Assembly: GCA_965217935.1 (NCBI GenBank)
Contig: OZ244581.1
Span: 1,550,001 to 1,614,000, forward strand
DNA: 64,000 nucleotides
Source of the DNA: JBBROS01 sp965217935
GTDB lineage: Bacteria; Pseudomonadota; Alphaproteobacteria; Acetobacterales; Acetobacteraceae
Direction of reading: 5' to 3'
Shown piece by piece: positions 35,953-44,194 of this stretch (position 1 is the stretch's first letter; every line of letters starts with the position of its first letter). The translations under genes were made by a program, and so were the position numbers. The notes under the pieces are model-generated. The model did not search any database, was not told the DNA's origin, and worked only from the letters and a program-made list of their open reading frames with translations.

Positions 35953-36714
35953 TCAGAGGCCGCTGAACCAGTTATATCCCTGCTTGGCCCAATACCCGCC
36001 AGGGTTGGCGTTGGTCACCTGCATCGCCTGGATATACTTCGGGTTCTTGAACCCGAGCTTGGTCGGGATACGCAGCCGCAGCGGCGCGCCCCAGGGCGGC
36101 GTCAGCGGCTGCCGCTCGAAATCGAGCGTCAGGATCGTCTGCGGATGCAGCGCGCTCGCCATGTCGATGCCGCACCAATAGTCGTCGAAGCAGATGAAGT
36201 TGACGTAGCCGGCGCGCAGGTCGGCGCCGACGCGCTGCAAAAAGGCCTTGAGCGGGATGCCGCTCCACTGGCCGATCTGGCTCCAGCCCTCGACGCAGAC
36301 GTGCCGGGTGATCTGCTCCTCTTGCGGCAGTTCGCGAAGGTCGGCGAGCGACCAGGGGGATTTGTTCTCGACCAGGCCTTTCACCTCCAGGCGCCAATCC
36401 TGCTCATCGACGGTGCGGACCTGCCACTCGGGGTAGTAGGCGTTGAAGCGGAACGGGTGCGTGATCTGGCTGGCCGGGTAGGTGGGCGCCAGCTTATCCG
36501 GGTCGAACAGGGCTGCTTGCACGCGGTCGTTGAAGCGGGACATCGCCTTCAAGGCCCGGTCGATCGGGTCGCCCTCGCCTTCGAGATCGCAGCCGCTCAG
36601 CATCGCCAACGCGCCCAGCGACAAGCCGCCGCGCAACAGGCCGCGGCGCTGCAGGCGAACGAGGTCCGGCTTCACGTCGTCCAATCGCGCGCCGAGCCGC
36701 CCGCGCCCGCTCAT
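35953..36714 (-). CDS. YedY/MsrP-like molybdopterin-dependent oxidoreductase
   Basis: 253 residues, sulfite-oxidase fold. The N-terminus has RRGLLRGG, a Tat motif, followed by a hydrophobic stretch with SGC, possibly a lipobox. ITRHVCVEGWSQIGQWSGI carries the molybdenum-ligating Cys; CFDDYWCGIDMASALHPQ and PWGAPLRLRIPTKLGFKN follow the family. Periplasmic. Works with the membrane cytochrome b encoded just upstream (ATGA overlap); reduction of oxidised methionine is one option. Confidence 0.88.
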   Translation of the reverse strand: MSGRGRLGARLDDVKPDLVRLQRRGLLRGGLSLGALAMLSGCDLEGEGDPIDRALKAMSRFNDRVQAALFDPDKLAPTYPASQITHPFRFNAYYPEWQVRTVDEQDWRLEVKGLVENKSPWSLADLRELPQEEQITRHVCVEGWSQIGQWSGIPLKAFLQRVGADLRAGYVNFICFDDYWCGIDMASALHPQTILTLDFERQPLTPPWGAPLRLRIPTKLGFKNPKYIQAMQVTNANPGGYWAKQGYNWFSGL

Positions 36715-37370
36715 GGCGCCGCCTCCGCCTCTGGGTCCGCGGCAAGCCCGGCCGTCATCGCTACCAGCGTGCGCGGATACAGCGCCGCCAGCGCCAGATG
36801 CACTGCCAGGAATGCCACGATCGAGCTCATGCCGAGGAAATGCACGTAGCGCGCCCAATCGTAGCCGCCGAACAGCGCCGTCAGCCACGAGAGCTGCATC
36901 GGCTTCCAGATCGCCGCCCCGCTCGCCACGGTGAGGGCCATAGCGAGCATCACCCCGATGTAGAACGCCTTCTGCACCGCGTTGTAATGGCCGAGCCGGT
37001 GCCCCAGACGGAACGTCAGCGCGGCGGCGAAATCCCGCATGAAGGAGCGCGGCGTCAGCGGCAGCATCTCGCGGCGGAAATGGCCGCTGGCGAGACCGTA
37101 TCCCAGGTAGCACAGCCCGGTCGCGGCGAGCAGCCACATCGCGGCCAGGTGCCAGGCGATGCCGCCGCCCAGCCAGCCCCCCAAGGTCATCCACTGCGGG
37201 AAGGCGAACGAAAACAGCGGCGATGCGTTGTAGATTTGCCAGCCGCTCATGATCATGCAAATGACGGCGAATGCGCCGAGCCAGTGCATGACGCGAATGG
37301 CGGGCAAGTGGGCGCTGCGCCGGGTAGCGTGCTTCGCGCTCAATTCGTGATCCTTCTCACGGCGAGACAA
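36711..37370 (-). CDS. Membrane cytochrome b subunit (b561/hydrogenase type)
   Basis: 219 residues, four to five membrane helices with haem-ligand candidates in IRVMHWLGAF, WHLAAMWLL, GHYNAVQKAF and YVHFLGMSSIVAFLAVHL. Pattern fits the b-type cytochrome domain of hydrogenases and thiosulfate reductases rather than MsrQ. First gene of the two-gene unit, it should feed quinol electrons to the periplasmic molybdoenzyme. Confidence 0.87.
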   Translation of the reverse strand: MSRREKDHELSAKHATRRSAHLPAIRVMHWLGAFAVICMIMSGWQIYNASPLFSFAFPQWMTLGGWLGGGIAWHLAAMWLLAATGLCYLGYGLASGHFRREMLPLTPRSFMRDFAAALTFRLGHRLGHYNAVQKAFYIGVMLAMALTVASGAAIWKPMQLSWLTALFGGYDWARYVHFLGMSSIVAFLAVHLALAALYPRTLVAMTAGLAADPEAEAAP

Positions 37371-37434
37371 TCATCATCCTAGGCGTCATAACATGGCGCA
37401 GCGGCCCGGCGCCGCAATGTCAGGAGACAATCAA

Positions 37435-38115
37435 GTGAAACGGCTTACCCTTTTTACCCTACTGGCGACCTCCGCCATCTCGTTCAGCGCGCTGGCCGCC
37501 CCGCAGCACGTTCGCGGCGCCGTCGCATCGACCAGCCAGGACAGCCTCGTGGTTCATTCCGAACAGGGCAAGGACCTGACGGTGGCGCTGACCGACAAGA
37601 CCAAATACGCGACGGTGCATAAATCCAGCCTCTCGGAGGTCGGCAAGGGCGACTACATCGGCACGGCGACGAAAGGCTCCGGCAGCTTCCTGGTCGCGCT
37701 GGAGCTGGTGATCTTCCCGCAATCCATGCGCGGCGCGGGCGAAGGCCATTACGACTGGGACAAGCTTCCCGACACCACCTTGTCGGGCAAGGGCGCGACA
37801 TCCAGCAAGATGACCAACGGCACGATCGAGAGCGCCTCGGCGGCGACGGGCAAGGAGGTCAACAGCGCCATGACCAACGGCACGGTCGAGACGGCCAACG
37901 AAAAGTCCGGCGCCAAGCAGATCACGGTGTCCTACAAGGGCGGCAAGCAGACGATCCTCGTGCCGCCGACGGCGCCGATCGTCAAGCTCGAGCCGGCCGA
38001 GATGTCGGCCGTGAAATCTGGCGACCACGTGTTCGTGAGCGCCTCCGAGAACGAGGGCAAGGTCACGGCCGGGTTCGTCGCGGTGGGCGTGGATGGCGTG
38101 ACGCCGCCGATGTGA
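37435..38115 (+). CDS. Exported protein of unknown function (DUF5666-like)
   Basis: 226 residues from GTG 37435, chosen because AGGAGA lies 7 bp upstream and the product then begins with a clean signal peptide (MKRLTLFTLLATSAISFSA). The mature part has beta-rich segments (VRGAVASTSQDSLVVHSEQG; VTLYKGGKQ-like ITVSYKGGKQTILVPP) and two near-identical blocks, SSKMTNGTIESASAATGKE and NSAMTNGTVETANEKSG. Divergent from the molybdoenzyme pair. Role unknown; two small OB-like domains are plausible. Confidence 0.8.
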   Translation: MKRLTLFTLLATSAISFSALAAPQHVRGAVASTSQDSLVVHSEQGKDLTVALTDKTKYATVHKSSLSEVGKGDYIGTATKGSGSFLVALELVIFPQSMRGAGEGHYDWDKLPDTTLSGKGATSSKMTNGTIESASAATGKEVNSAMTNGTVETANEKSGAKQITVSYKGGKQTILVPPTAPIVKLEPAEMSAVKSGDHVFVSASENEGKVTAGFVAVGVDGVTPPM

Positions 38116-38162
38116 CATCGGGCGGCGCCGGGTCTGGCGCCGCGTCGTCGTCTGCGGCTTCT

Positions 38163-38272
38163 GGCAGCCTTTGCAATCGATGCGCCAGCACGTCGATAAG
38201 GCGGCTCGTTGAAACAAAAGCTTGGGGCGTTCGTTCGCCTGACCGGTTCATGGCGGCCATTGCGAACGATCC
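38163..38272 (+). repeat. C-family intergenic palindromic element, copy 6 (diverged)
   Basis: Retains CACGTCGATAAGGCGGCTCG...AAACAAAAGCTTGGGGC and a hairpin TCGTTCGC (38231-38238) with GCGAACGA (38262-38269). It lies between the DUF5666-like gene and queG; the queG frame remains open through it, but the family N-terminus begins only at 38337. Confidence 0.62.
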
Positions 38273-38336
38273 ATTAGCCGGGTTGCCGTGCGGCTTGGCT
38301 TGGCCCATGTCCCTCCGACACCGGCGGACCCCATTC

Positions 38337-39413
38337 ATGCCCGCCGCCGAGAGGGGGCCTGACCTGGACGCCAAAGCCGCCATTACCGAGAAGGCGCTCG
38401 AGCTTGGCTTCCAGGCCATCGGCTTCGCCCCGGCGCATCTCGGCCCAGAGACGCGCGACCGTCTGGCCGCCTTTCTCGCCGCGGGACAGCACGGCGAGAT
38501 GGGCTGGCTCGCCGAGCGCGCCGAGCAGCGCGCTCATCCGCAAGCGCTCTGGCCCGAGGCCAGAAGCGTCATCTGCCTCGGGCTGTCCTATGCCCCCGGC
38601 GATGACCCGCTTGCGACCTTGGCCCGACGGGACCGCGGCAACATCTCCGTCTATGCCCGCAACCGCGACTACCACGACGTGGCGAAAGGCATGCTCAAGC
38701 ATCTGGCGGCGTTCATCGCCAGCCGGTTCGGCCCAGGCGTGAAGGTGTTCGCCGACACGGCCCCGGTGATGGAAAAACCGCTGGCCCAACGGGCGGGGCT
38801 GGGATGGCAGGGCAAGCACACCAACCTGGTCTCGCGCGCCCACGGGTCCTGGCTGTTCCTCGGCGAGGTCATGACCACGCTCGAACTTGCCCCCGACGAG
38901 CCTCACGCCGGCCGGTGCGGCGCCTGCCGCCGCTGCCTCGACGCATGCCCGACCCAGGCGTTTCCCGCCCCGTACCGTCTCGATGCCACGCGGTGCATCT
39001 CCTATCTCACCATCGAGCACGCCGGCCCGATCCCGCTTGACCTCCGCCCGCTGATGGGCAACCGCATCTACGGCTGCGACGATTGCCTGGCCGTGTGCCC
39101 CTGGAACCGCTTCGCCAGCGCCGCCGCCGCGCATCCCAAGCTCGCCGCGCGCGAGGACCTGCGGGCGCCCGAGCTGGCGATGCTCGCCGGCCTCGACGAC
39201 CAAGGCTTCCGCCGCCTGTTCTCGGCCAGCCCGGTCAAGCGCATCGGACGCAGCCGGTTCGTGCGCAACGTCCTGATCGCCATCGGCAACTCGGCCGATC
39301 CGGCGCTGGCGCCCCATGCCGAACAGTTGACCCGGGATGCTGACCCGGTCGTGGCCGAGGCGGCGGAATGGGCCGTGGCCCGCTTGTGCAACGCCGGGCG
39401 ATTGGCGCTATAG
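38337..39413 (+). CDS. queG: Epoxyqueuosine reductase
   Basis: 358 residues from ATG 38337, matching usual QueG length; an open frame extends 75 codons upstream through a repeat and is unlike the family. Two 4Fe-4S motifs are visible, CGACRRCLDACPTQAF and CDDCLAVCPWNRFA, with FADTAPVMEKPLAQRAGLGW and NTNLVS-like KHTNLVSRAHGSWLFLGE in the cobalamin-binding part. Last step of queuosine synthesis, using cobalamin. Separated from the queA-tgt-queF run by 2.5 kb. Confidence 0.94.
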   Translation: MPAAERGPDLDAKAAITEKALELGFQAIGFAPAHLGPETRDRLAAFLAAGQHGEMGWLAERAEQRAHPQALWPEARSVICLGLSYAPGDDPLATLARRDRGNISVYARNRDYHDVAKGMLKHLAAFIASRFGPGVKVFADTAPVMEKPLAQRAGLGWQGKHTNLVSRAHGSWLFLGEVMTTLELAPDEPHAGRCGACRRCLDACPTQAFPAPYRLDATRCISYLTIEHAGPIPLDLRPLMGNRIYGCDDCLAVCPWNRFASAAAAHPKLAAREDLRAPELAMLAGLDDQGFRRLFSASPVKRIGRSRFVRNVLIAIGNSADPALAPHAEQLTRDADPVVAEAAEWAVARLCNAGRLAL

Positions 39414-39438
39414 GGGAGCGCCAAAAAGGAACGCCCGC

Positions 39439-40470
39439 ATGATGCGCTTCGCCCTGTTCGCCGCCGTTTTGCTTCTCGCGGGTCCGGCACGGGCGCAGAC
39501 GTGGCTGGCAGCCAACACCTACACGGTGCCCGGCTCCAACACCGGCTGGGGCAACATGGCGTTCGACCCGGGCGGCGACCGCTTGTTCATCGCCCGCCGC
39601 GCCGACGGGCTGCTGGCGTGGGACATCAGATCCCATAAGGGCGCCACGGTCGACAACAGTCATGGCGCGACCGCCGTGGTCCTGGTTCCCGAGACCGGTC
39701 GGGGATTCGCGTCCATGGAGGACGGCACGGCGCTGAACTTTGATCTCGCGACCTTGAAAGCGGTCAGCCGCACCGACCTCGGCGTGGGCGACCTGCAGGA
39801 TGCATTCTATGAGCCGACGCAGAAGCGCGTCTACATGCTGACCGGCGCGCGGCCGGACAAGACCACCTGGGTCTGGCTGGACGCAACGACGGGCGAGGTC
39901 GTCGGGCGGACCGAATTCAACTCCAAGCAGATGGGGACGCCGGCCGCGGACGGAGAGGGCGCGATCTTTGCCCCGCAGCGCGACCGCAACCTGCTGCAGA
40001 AGCTGCACGCCAAGGATCTGTCATTGCAGAAGACCTGGAAGCTCGGCGAGTGCGCCCAGCCGGTCGATGTGCGTTGGGAGCCCGTCGCCAAGCGCATTCT
40101 GCTGGCCTGCCGCGGCGACAAGCCGGTGTTCGCGGCGCTGGACCAGGAGGCCGGGGTGGTCGCCACGGTGCCGATCGGGCGGGGCGTCGGCGGCATCGCC
40201 GTGGACGAGGCGCGGCATCTGATCGTCACCGCCAACGGCCTGGACGGCACCATGAGCGTGATCCGCCAGAAGGGGCCGTCGGAGTTCGCCCTGGTCGAGA
40301 CCATCGCCACGCGGCCGATGGCCCGCGACCTGGCCATCGATGCGGCGACGCAGCGGCTGTACAGCGTCACGGCCAGCTACACCCAGCCCGCGGCGCCCGC
40401 CGATGGCCCGGCGCCGGCGCCCTATTTCCACCCGGACAGCTTCACCATCCTGACCTACAGGCCGAACTGA
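39439..40470 (+). CDS. Exported YncE-like beta-propeller protein
   Basis: 343 residues. Signal peptide MMRFALFAAVLLLAGPARAQ, then repeated blades with YVTN-like patterns: NMAFDPGGDRLFIARRADG, DAFYEPTQKRVYMLTGA, DVRWEPVAKRILLACRG, GIAVDEARHLIVTANGLDG, DLAIDAATQRLYSVTASY. AGGA lies upstream of ATG 39439. Periplasmic; function unassigned, such proteins often bind partners or redox enzymes. Confidence 0.87.
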   Translation: MMRFALFAAVLLLAGPARAQTWLAANTYTVPGSNTGWGNMAFDPGGDRLFIARRADGLLAWDIRSHKGATVDNSHGATAVVLVPETGRGFASMEDGTALNFDLATLKAVSRTDLGVGDLQDAFYEPTQKRVYMLTGARPDKTTWVWLDATTGEVVGRTEFNSKQMGTPAADGEGAIFAPQRDRNLLQKLHAKDLSLQKTWKLGECAQPVDVRWEPVAKRILLACRGDKPVFAALDQEAGVVATVPIGRGVGGIAVDEARHLIVTANGLDGTMSVIRQKGPSEFALVETIATRPMARDLAIDAATQRLYSVTASYTQPAAPADGPAPAPYFHPDSFTILTYRPN

Positions 40471-40475
40471 CTCTG

Positions 40476-40700
40476 CTGGCCAAGCGCAGCTTCAGCCTGT
40501 CCGGGCATCGCACGAGCGTCGCGCTGGAGCCGGCGTTCTGGACGGCCCTCGAACAGATGGCAACGGATCGGGGCATGGCGCTGAGCGCTCTCGTGGCGGG
40601 CGTCGATGCCGGGCGCGAGGCGAACGAGCCGCTCGCTTCTTGTCTCCGCGTCGCAGCATTGAGACAAAGCGAGGCACTGGCAAAAAAAGTGGCGCCCTGA
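40476..40700 (+). CDS. Ribbon-helix-helix protein, apparently with a CTG start
   Basis: 74 residues beginning (M)AKRSFSLSGHRTSVALEPAF then WTALEQMATDRGMALSALVA, the bacterial RHH_4-type fold. No ATG, GTG or TTG occurs in frame before the domain; available codons are CTG at 40467 (overlapping the upstream stop as CTGA), 40473 and 40476. The last matches the family start. The first in-frame ATG (40557) would destroy the fold. Probably a small DNA-binding regulator. Confidence 0.65.
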   Translation: MAKRSFSLSGHRTSVALEPAFWTALEQMATDRGMALSALVAGVDAGREANEPLASCLRVAALRQSEALAKKVAP

Positions 40701-40792
40701 CGCCGCTTTCGTCGGGCGTTAACCTTTTCTTTAGACAAGTCCGGCATTCATTGCGGATCGGAAAACAACTTCCGGTTGCAGGAGTGAAAATC

Positions 40793-40957
40793 ATGGACCT
40801 TACCCCCGCCGTTGCCGCCGCCCCGTTCGCCAGCCCGCTGATGCTGGCCGACCGTTTGATCACGCTGGCGCAGGAAGCTGACCGCTCCGGGTTCCGCGAT
40901 GCTGCGGTGCGGCTGATCAAGCTGGTCGACACCGTGCTCGACGAGGGCCGGCACTGA
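40793..40957 (+). CDS. Small conserved-looking protein
   Basis: 54 residues starting MDLTPAVAAAPFASPLMLAD and ending in an amphipathic helical stretch RLITLAQEADRSGFRDAAVR. Preceded by AGGAG 8 bp before the ATG, one of the clearest ribosome sites in the window. No known family; no signal peptide or membrane helix. Composition and site favour a real gene. Confidence 0.6.
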   Translation: MDLTPAVAAAPFASPLMLADRLITLAQEADRSGFRDAAVRLIKLVDTVLDEGRH

Positions 40958-41054
40958 GAGACGCCGCGCGCTGGTTTCGGCGCGTGATCGATGAAGGATT
41001 TGGAGTTCGGTGCGTTCTGCTGCCAAGGTCAATCGAAGTGGGAGCAGCATCGCT

Positions 41055-41621
41055 ATGGCGGGACCGCCCGTTTTGGATCGAACGATGGGCCGGGTTTGGG
41101 CGCCGTCAGCTTGGTTTCGGCTCGGCGCCTGGCTGGCGGGGATGCTGATGCTCGCCGGGGCCGTTTCATGCGCGTCCAAGCAGCCGGTTGAGACGACGGT
41201 GGACGTCTCCTCGATCGTGATCGGGCGATCGACGCGGGCGGATGTGTTCTCGAAGTTGGGCAGGCCGGCGCGGTCGGAGGAGCGGGGGACCGGGGAGACG
41301 TGGGTTTACGAGACCCGGCATAACGCGGGCGCGGGGCGGCGGGGGCTGATGGCCGGGGCGGCGGCCGCGTCCGGCGTGGTGGGGACGTTCGTGCCGTTCG
41401 TGGGGCTGATCGGCCCGGGGATCGGGCTGCTGGATGCGACGACCGGAGGGTCGGGGACGGCGCCGGAGGTGTCCAGCCTGTCCGTGATCTATGGCGAGGA
41501 TGGGATCGTGCGGGACTGCGTTTACTCGACGACGGGGATACCGGCCGGGATGCCCGGCGCGGACCCGGCCCAGGCAAAGACGGCGGGATGCTCGCGGGCG
41601 GCGCCCGGCTTGGCCGGCTGA
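41055..41621 (+). CDS. Putative lipoprotein with SmpA/OmlA (BamE)-like fold
   Basis: 188 residues from ATG 41055 (GGAG upstream); GTG 41010 and ATG 41085 are alternatives. Hydrophobic segment LGAWLAGMLMLAGAVSC ends in a lipobox Cys. The mature part has IVIGRSTRADVFSKLGRPAR...TWVYETRHN, the two-helix/strand pattern of SmpA-like domains, followed by a glycine-rich hydrophobic stretch. Outer-membrane attached; role unassigned. Its stop is one base from that of the convergent glycosylase gene. Confidence 0.72.
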   Translation: MAGPPVLDRTMGRVWAPSAWFRLGAWLAGMLMLAGAVSCASKQPVETTVDVSSIVIGRSTRADVFSKLGRPARSEERGTGETWVYETRHNAGAGRRGLMAGAAAASGVVGTFVPFVGLIGPGIGLLDATTGGSGTAPEVSSLSVIYGEDGIVRDCVYSTTGIPAGMPGADPAQAKTAGCSRAAPGLAG

Positions 41622-41622
41622 C

Positions 41623-42210
41623 TTAAGCGGCAAGAACCCGGCGGACCTCGCCGCGCAGGGCGGGGAGAACGTCGGTGACGAACCAAGGGTTGTTGCGCTC
41701 CCAAATGCCGGTGCGCCAGCTTGGGTGCGGCAGCGGGAAGCGGGTCGGGAGGTATCGGCGGAAGTCGCGGACGCGGTCGGTCATGCGGCCGGGGCCTAGA
41801 GCGTCCTCTTGGGCGTAGCTGCCGACCAGGAGCGTCAGGCGGAGTTGGGGCATGAGGCTGAGCAGGCGCTGGCGCCAGCGGGGCGCGCATTGCGGGCGGG
41901 GCGGCAGGTCGCCGCCCTGCGGGTAGCGGCCGGGGTAGCAGAGGCCCATAGGCAGGATGGCGATGCGGGCGGTGTCGTAGAACTCGTCGGGCGTCATGCC
42001 GAGCCAGCCGCGGAGACGGTGGCCGCTGGCGTCGGTCCAGGGGGTGCCGCTGGCGTGGACCTTGGTGCCGGGGGCCTGGCTGGCGATCAGGATCGTGGCG
42101 GTGTCGCTGACGCGCAGGATCGGGCGCGGGCCGAGCGGGAGGTCGGTGCAGAAGGCGCAGGCGCGGACTTCGGCGGCGAGGACGGCGAGGGGGTGTTCGC
42201 GGATTATCAT
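41623..42210 (-). CDS. Uracil-DNA glycosylase family protein
   Basis: 195 residues. N-terminal CAFCTDLPLG and GPRPILRVSDTATILIASQA then GTPWTD...LRGWLGM follow the family 4/5-like uracil-DNA glycosylase superfamily, and VGSYAQ plus FPLPHPSWRT give the second half of the pocket. Only the CxxC pair of a possible cluster is obvious, so cluster content is uncertain. Overlaps thpR by ATGA. Confidence 0.82.
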   Translation of the reverse strand: MIIREHPLAVLAAEVRACAFCTDLPLGPRPILRVSDTATILIASQAPGTKVHASGTPWTDASGHRLRGWLGMTPDEFYDTARIAILPMGLCYPGRYPQGGDLPPRPQCAPRWRQRLLSLMPQLRLTLLVGSYAQEDALGPGRMTDRVRDFRRYLPTRFPLPHPSWRTGIWERNNPWFVTDVLPALRGEVRRVLAA

Positions 42211-42791
42211 GGATTGGGGGGGGCTTCGCGCGGTTCGGGCTGTTGCGGGGCGCCGCGAGGGAGGAGGGGGTAGTCGACTTCGGGTTCGTAGGCGGCTTGC
42301 TCCTTGCCCAAGCGGGAACTGAACAGGGTGAAGCGTTCGATGGCGATGGGCTCGGAGCGGAACAGGTTATGGGATTGCACCCAGGCGGCGACCTTGGCCT
42401 CTGGCGCCCCGTCGAGCCGGGCCAGGGTGACGTGGGGGGCGAAGCGGCGGCGGTCGCGGTCGAGCCCGGCGCGGTGCAGGGCGGTTTCGATCTTCTGCTG
42501 CAAGTGTTCGAGGGCGGGGGTGCGCTCGGCGCCGACCCAGAGCGAGGTGACGCGGCCGGCCTTGCTGAAGGCGCCGACGCCTGCGAGTTGGAGCGTGAAG
42601 CTGGGCGCGCGGAGGTTGGATAGGGCCTCGTCGATTTCCTCGGCACGCCATTTCGGCAGCTCGCCGATGAAGCGCAGGGTGACGTGGTAGTTCTCGGGCG
42701 GGACCCAGCGGACGCCGGGCAGGCCGCCACCGAGGAAGGAGAGGCGGGTTCGCAGCGAGCGGGGGAGGTCCAGCGCAACGAACAGTCTCAT
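42207..42791 (-). CDS. thpR: RNA 2',3'-cyclic phosphodiesterase
   Basis: 194 residues, 2H phosphoesterase. Starts MRLFVALDLPRSLRTRLSFL; the two catalytic motifs are HVTLRFIGE and HVTLARLDG. The proline-rich C-terminal tail (PQQPEPREAPPNP) is extra. Hydrolyses 2',3'-cyclic phosphate RNA ends or related small substrates. Same operon as the glycosylase gene. Confidence 0.92.
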   Translation of the reverse strand: MRLFVALDLPRSLRTRLSFLGGGLPGVRWVPPENYHVTLRFIGELPKWRAEEIDEALSNLRAPSFTLQLAGVGAFSKAGRVTSLWVGAERTPALEHLQQKIETALHRAGLDRDRRRFAPHVTLARLDGAPEAKVAAWVQSHNLFRSEPIAIERFTLFSSRLGKEQAAYEPEVDYPLLPRGAPQQPEPREAPPNP

Positions 42792-42840
42792 GCGGGATGA
42801 CGGGGGCTGTTGCGTAGATGGTTTCTTAACGAGGCTGGGC

Positions 42841-43500
42841 TCATGATGAGGCCCTCGCGAGCAGCGTCTCGATGAGGGGCAGGAGGCGCTGGATCTCGAT
42901 TTTCACGCCTTCGGCGTTGGGGTGCATGTTGTCGGATTGGTTGAGGGCCGGGTTGGCGGCGACGTTTTCGAGGAAAAAGGGATCGAAGATGATGCCGGGG
43001 CGCTGGCCGAGGCGGGCGAAGACGGCGCGGAAGGCTTCGGCGTAGTCGGCGCCCATGTTGGGCGGGGCTTCCATGCCGGTGAGGAGGACGGGGATGTTGC
43101 GCTGCTTGAGGGTGTCGAGGATAGCGGCGAGGTTCGATTCCATGCTGGAAGGATCGATGCCGCGAAGGCCGTCATTGGCGCCGAGTTCGACGATGGCGGC
43201 ATCGGCGCCGCCGCCCAAGGCCCAGTCGAGCCGGGCACGGCCGCCGGCGCTGGTGTCGCCGGAGACGGCGCCGTCAATGATGGCCACGTCGTAACCGTGG
43301 GCTTTCAGGGCGTCCTGGAGCTGGGCCTGGAAGCCTTCGGCGTGGGGCAGGCCGTAGCCGGCGGTCAGGCTGTCGCCGAGCACCAGGAGACGGATGGCTT
43401 TCGCCTGCGCCGCGGGGGCGAGCAGTGAAAAGAGGAGGGCTAGGAGGACGACCGTGTTGGTGCGCCGGGTCCGGGGGCCATATGGGGCTGTGATGGACAT
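42841..43500 (-). CDS. tesA: Secreted SGNH-hydrolase arylesterase/thioesterase I
   Basis: 219 residues. Signal peptide (TNTVVLLALLFSLLAPAAQA), GDSLTAGYGL with catalytic Ser, VSGDTSAGG, ELGANDGLRG, and DNMHPNAEG with catalytic Asp/His. Periplasmic. Divergent from the ybbA-ybbP pair, as in E. coli, which confirms the set. Its ATG at 43500 lies downstream of the ybbA ATG at 43493, so the two genes overlap head-to-head by 8 bp. Confidence 0.92.
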   Translation of the reverse strand: MSITAPYGPRTRRTNTVVLLALLFSLLAPAAQAKAIRLLVLGDSLTAGYGLPHAEGFQAQLQDALKAHGYDVAIIDGAVSGDTSAGGRARLDWALGGGADAAIVELGANDGLRGIDPSSMESNLAAILDTLKQRNIPVLLTGMEAPPNMGADYAEAFRAVFARLGQRPGIIFDPFFLENVAANPALNQSDNMHPNAEGVKIEIQRLLPLIETLLARASS

Positions 43501-44194
43501 CGCACCTGTTAACCGTGAAGCGCCCCTCGTGGAAGCGCGCGACCTAAGATTGAGCGTGCCCTCGGCGGCGGGCACGGTCAATATCCTGTCAGGGATCGAC
43601 CTCGTGGTCGGCGCGGGCGAGGCGGTGGGGATCGTGGGGCCGTCCGGGTCGGGCAAGACGAGCCTGCTGATGGTGCTGGCCGGGCTGGAGGCGGCGACGT
43701 CGGGGACGGTGGTGGTGGCCGGGCAGGAGATCACCCGGCTGTCCGAGGATGCGCTGGCGCGGTTCCGGCGGGGCACGGTGGGGATCGTATTCCAGGCGTT
43801 CCATCTGATCCCGACCATGACGGCCTTGGAGAACGTGAGCGTGCCGCTGGAGCTGGCAGGGGTGCGCGACGCGGCGGCGCGGGCCGAGGAGAGCTTGGTC
43901 GCCGTAGGGCTCGGGCGCCGGCTGACGCATTTGCCGGGGATGTTGTCGGGGGGCGAGCAGCAGCGGGTGGCGCTGGCGCGGGCGTTCGCCTCGCGGCCTC
44001 GGCTGTTGCTGGCCGACGAGCCGACGGGGAACCTGGACGCGGCGACTGGGGCGGCGGTGATGGACCTGCTGTTCGGCCTGCGCGAGTCGCATGGGACGAC
44101 CCTGCTGCTGATCACGCATGACCCGGCGCTGGCGAGCCGTTGCGGGCGGCAGGTGCGGATCGCGGACGGGCGGGTGGCGGAGGCTGTCGCTTGA
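43493..44194 (+). CDS. ybbA: ABC transporter ATP-binding protein (YbbA-like)
   Basis: 233 residues. Walker A GPSGSGKTS, signature LSGGEQQRVALARAF, Walker B LLLADEPTGNLD and switch His in LLITHDPALA; the MacB/LolD class pattern FQAFHLIPTMTALENV is present. Works with the FtsX-like permease immediately downstream (TTGA overlap). Associated with an esterase as in E. coli; the process served is not well defined. Confidence 0.93.
   Translation: MDIAPVNREAPLVEARDLRLSVPSAAGTVNILSGIDLVVGAGEAVGIVGPSGSGKTSLLMVLAGLEAATSGTVVVAGQEITRLSEDALARFRRGTVGIVFQAFHLIPTMTALENVSVPLELAGVRDAAARAEESLVAVGLGRRLTHLPGMLSGGEQQRVALARAFASRPRLLLADEPTGNLDAATGAAVMDLLFGLRESHGTTLLLITHDPALASRCGRQVRIADGRVAEAVA

Noticed and set aside
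38112..38336. N-terminal extension of queG
   Set aside because: The open frame passes through a C repeat and adds 75 residues absent from the family; ATG 38337 gives the normal length.
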